Positions 5,492 through 6,704 of a DNA stretch of 6,704 bases are shown here, one piece after another (the first letter of the stretch is position 1; every line of letters starts with the position of its first letter). Below the pieces are notes generated by a model that saw only the letters and a list, made by a program, of their open reading frames with translations, ran no database searches and was not told where the DNA came from. This DNA is from Anaerolineae bacterium (GTDB lineage: Bacteria; Chloroflexota; Anaerolineae; JACIWR01): NCBI GenBank assembly GCA_021162125.1, contig JAGGZG010000367.1, forward strand, positions 1-6,704, read 5' to 3'. Position numbers and translations under genes: made by a program.

Positions 5492-5782
5492 AGTCGGTCA
5501 GATAGTTGGACACTACCAGGGGTTGGGGAGAGGTACTGAGACTGCACCGGATGTTGTGGCTGAAGGTGAATTGCCTGTACCCCGTGGATGGGGACAAACT
5601 GTGGATAGATTCGGGGTATGGAATCCTGTCAGATAGGGCAGAGGACCTGGCTTGATCGCGAAATGAGGGGAGTGCTGGGTGGAAATGTTCGTTCTATGGG
5701 CGATACATTGAGCGGGGCTACAATCTGTAGGGGAGGCGTCCTGGTTGTCCACAAAGGGTGGGGATGCACACCTCGCGGGGAG

Positions 5783-5832
5783 TTATCCACAACGGCTGGG
5801 GGTTATCCACAGATATGGGGCGGTTATCCACA
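5783..5832 (+). promoter_or_regulatory. Three consensus DnaA boxes at 20-21 bp spacing
   Basis: TTATCCACA occurs at 5783, 5803 and 5824, all on the plus strand, with 20- and 21-bp start-to-start spacing (about two helical turns). They would place DnaA on one face of the helix. Each is preceded within 0-3 nt by a run of four or five G. The cluster ends 22 bp before the dnaA stop codon. Confidence 0.95.
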
Positions 5833-5854
5833 GGTTGGTAAGGGTATGAGGTCA

Positions 5855-6704
5855 TTAATGGCTGTTGTGGTACAAGCGGTCTTTGATGGAGATGATCTGC
5901 CGGCGCAATCCATCATCTTCTTCGATGAGCGTGCTGATCTTCTCGTACCCGTATAGCACTGTCGTGTGGTCCCGCCCACCTAGTACCCTTCCGATCTCCG
6001 GCAAAGAGGCATCGGTCTCCTCACGGGCCAGGTACATGGCCAACTGGCGTGGGAGTACGACTTCCTTTCGACGACCACGGCCCTTTAGTTCCTCGGGAGG
6101 CAGGTTGTAGAAAGAGGCCACTGTTTCGACAATCTCGTCAGGTGTGATGGAAACTGTCCGGGTGAGTACGCCATCCAGGGCCGTTTTGGCCACCTCAATC
6201 GTGGGGAAAACGTGCATCAGATCGGCGTAGGCTAACACTCGGTTCAGAGCTCCTTCCAGCTCACGGATGTTACTCTGCACTCGCTGGGCGATGAGGTCCA
6301 GCACCTCGTCGGGCACTGACAGGGATTGGGCAGTGGCTTTGAAGCGCAGGATGGCCGCGCGCGTCTCCAGGTCGGGGAGTTGTAAGTCGGCGATGAGTCC
6401 CCCTTCAAAGCGGGAACGGAGGCGCTCTTCCAGGGTGGGGATGGCGCGCGGGGGGCGGTCGCTGGAGATCACGATCTGTTTGTTGGCGGCGTGCAGGCTG
6501 TTGAAAGTGTGGAAGAACTCCTCTTGAGTGCTTTCCTTGCCGGCGATGAACTGGATGTCGTCAATGAGCAGGACGTCTACTTTGCGATATTTGTCGCGGA
6601 AATTCCCGGTTGTCTGCGTGCGAATGGAGTTGATCAGGTCGTTGGTGAACGTCTCGGAGGATACGTAGAGCACTCGCTGTAGGTGTCGGGCACAGAAGTT
6701 GCCG
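5855..6704 (-). CDS. dnaA: Chromosomal replication initiator DnaA, 3' part
   Basis: The ATP-dependent initiator that binds DnaA boxes and opens oriC. The frame stays open to the window edge, where it reads GNFCARHLQRVLYVSSETF, so 282 C-terminal residues are present. Domains I-II and the Walker A loop lie beyond 6704. The GTG at 6671-6673 is an internal codon, not the start. Counting from the edge, Walker B is VLLIDDIQF (44-52), the Arg-finger region RLRSRF (94-99), and sensor II lies in SNIRELEGALNR (144-155). Domain IV carries the box-recognition signature GGRDHTTV (242-249). All match family consensus. The gene ends with TAA at 5855-5857, immediately beside the consensus DnaA boxes, with no terminator visible. 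It is transcribed toward the origin. Confidence 0.98.
   Translation of the reverse strand, partial: GNFCARHLQRVLYVSSETFTNDLINSIRTQTTGNFRDKYRKVDVLLIDDIQFIAGKESTQEEFFHTFNSLHAANKQIVISSDRPPRAIPTLEERLRSRFEGGLIADLQLPDLETRAAILRFKATAQSLSVPDEVLDLIAQRVQSNIRELEGALNRVLAYADLMHVFPTIEVAKTALDGVLTRTVSITPDEIVETVASFYNLPPEELKGRGRRKEVVLPRQLAMYLAREETDASLPEIGRVLGGRDHTTVLYGYEKISTLIEEDDGLRRQIISIKDRLYHNSH

Larger units (their letters stand above)
5401..5832. other. oriC: Chromosomal replication origin (oriC)
   Basis: The gap downstream of dnaA holds a cluster of DnaA boxes and an AT-rich unwinding region. Perfect TTATCCACA boxes lie at 5783-5791, 5803-5811 and 5824-5832 (+). One-mismatch boxes lie at 5745-5753 (TTGTCCACA, +), 5600-5608 (CTATCCACA, -) and 5475-5483 (TTCTCCACA, -). 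A two-mismatch box (CTATCCACT, -) lies at 5483-5491. Boxes on the right point left to right and those on the left point right to left, so the groups face each other. The AT-rich stretch 5411-5460 is the likely duplex unwinding element. Box density plus dnaA linkage makes the call strong. The exact borders are uncertain. Confidence 0.93.

Noticed and set aside
5513..5752. 79-codon minus-strand frame in oriC
   Set aside because: It lies within the DnaA-box region, lacks a binding site and has no recognisable family features. It could be confused with a truncated dnaN but shows no sliding-clamp motif.
5618..5956. 112-codon frame through oriC
   Set aside because: It crosses the DnaA boxes and overlaps the dnaA 3' end in antisense. 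It is open only because the region is G-rich.

Overview
This is a GC-rich bacterial chromosome segment holding a replication origin. The genes are metG, a GT-C-type membrane glycosyltransferase, two small uncharacterised genes and the 3' part of dnaA, with the origin between the last small gene and dnaA. Protein character and the intergenic hairpin mosaics suggest Chloroflexota, perhaps an Anaerolineae-like lineage. That placement rests on memory of family resemblance, not on a search.

Layout. Positions 1-330 are a non-coding mosaic of hairpins and a 20-bp tandem duplication. An extended -10 promoter at 352-360 begins the metG leader, which contains a possible 33-codon leader ORF (394-495) and a long nested hairpin. 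metG (646-2400, +) encodes a four-knuckle methionyl-tRNA synthetase without the C-terminal tRNA-binding domain, and ends at a strong intrinsic terminator (2421-2459). A new promoter directly after it serves a multi-spanning membrane protein (2495-3982, +). After a short GC-rich repeat cluster comes a small Cys-containing protein (4085-4426, +). Positions 4427-4810 are mostly a second hairpin array whose members share a UGAA loop but have unrelated stems. A 74-residue protein follows (4811-5035, +). Positions 5082-5354 form a nested inverted-repeat element. Positions 5400-5832 are the origin, and dnaA (5855 to beyond 6704, -) fills the right end.

The origin is the most informative part. Read on the minus strand away from dnaA, it shows inverse-orientation DnaA boxes, then a near-consensus box, a 4-bp GC spacer, five DnaA-trio units (CTA CTA CGA CTA CTA) and an AT-rich stretch. 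This is the architecture of the Bacillus subtilis basal unwinding system between dnaA and dnaN. No dnaN follows here. The plus-strand genes on the left and dnaA on the right all point toward the origin, so each would meet a replication fork head-on.

The protein-coding genes have no shared pathway. metG serves translation, dnaA serves replication initiation, and the membrane glycosyltransferase probably serves envelope glycan or lipid glycosylation. The most interesting unexplained structures are the UGAA-loop hairpin arrays with a shared flanking motif, the element at 5082-5354, and the metG leader.
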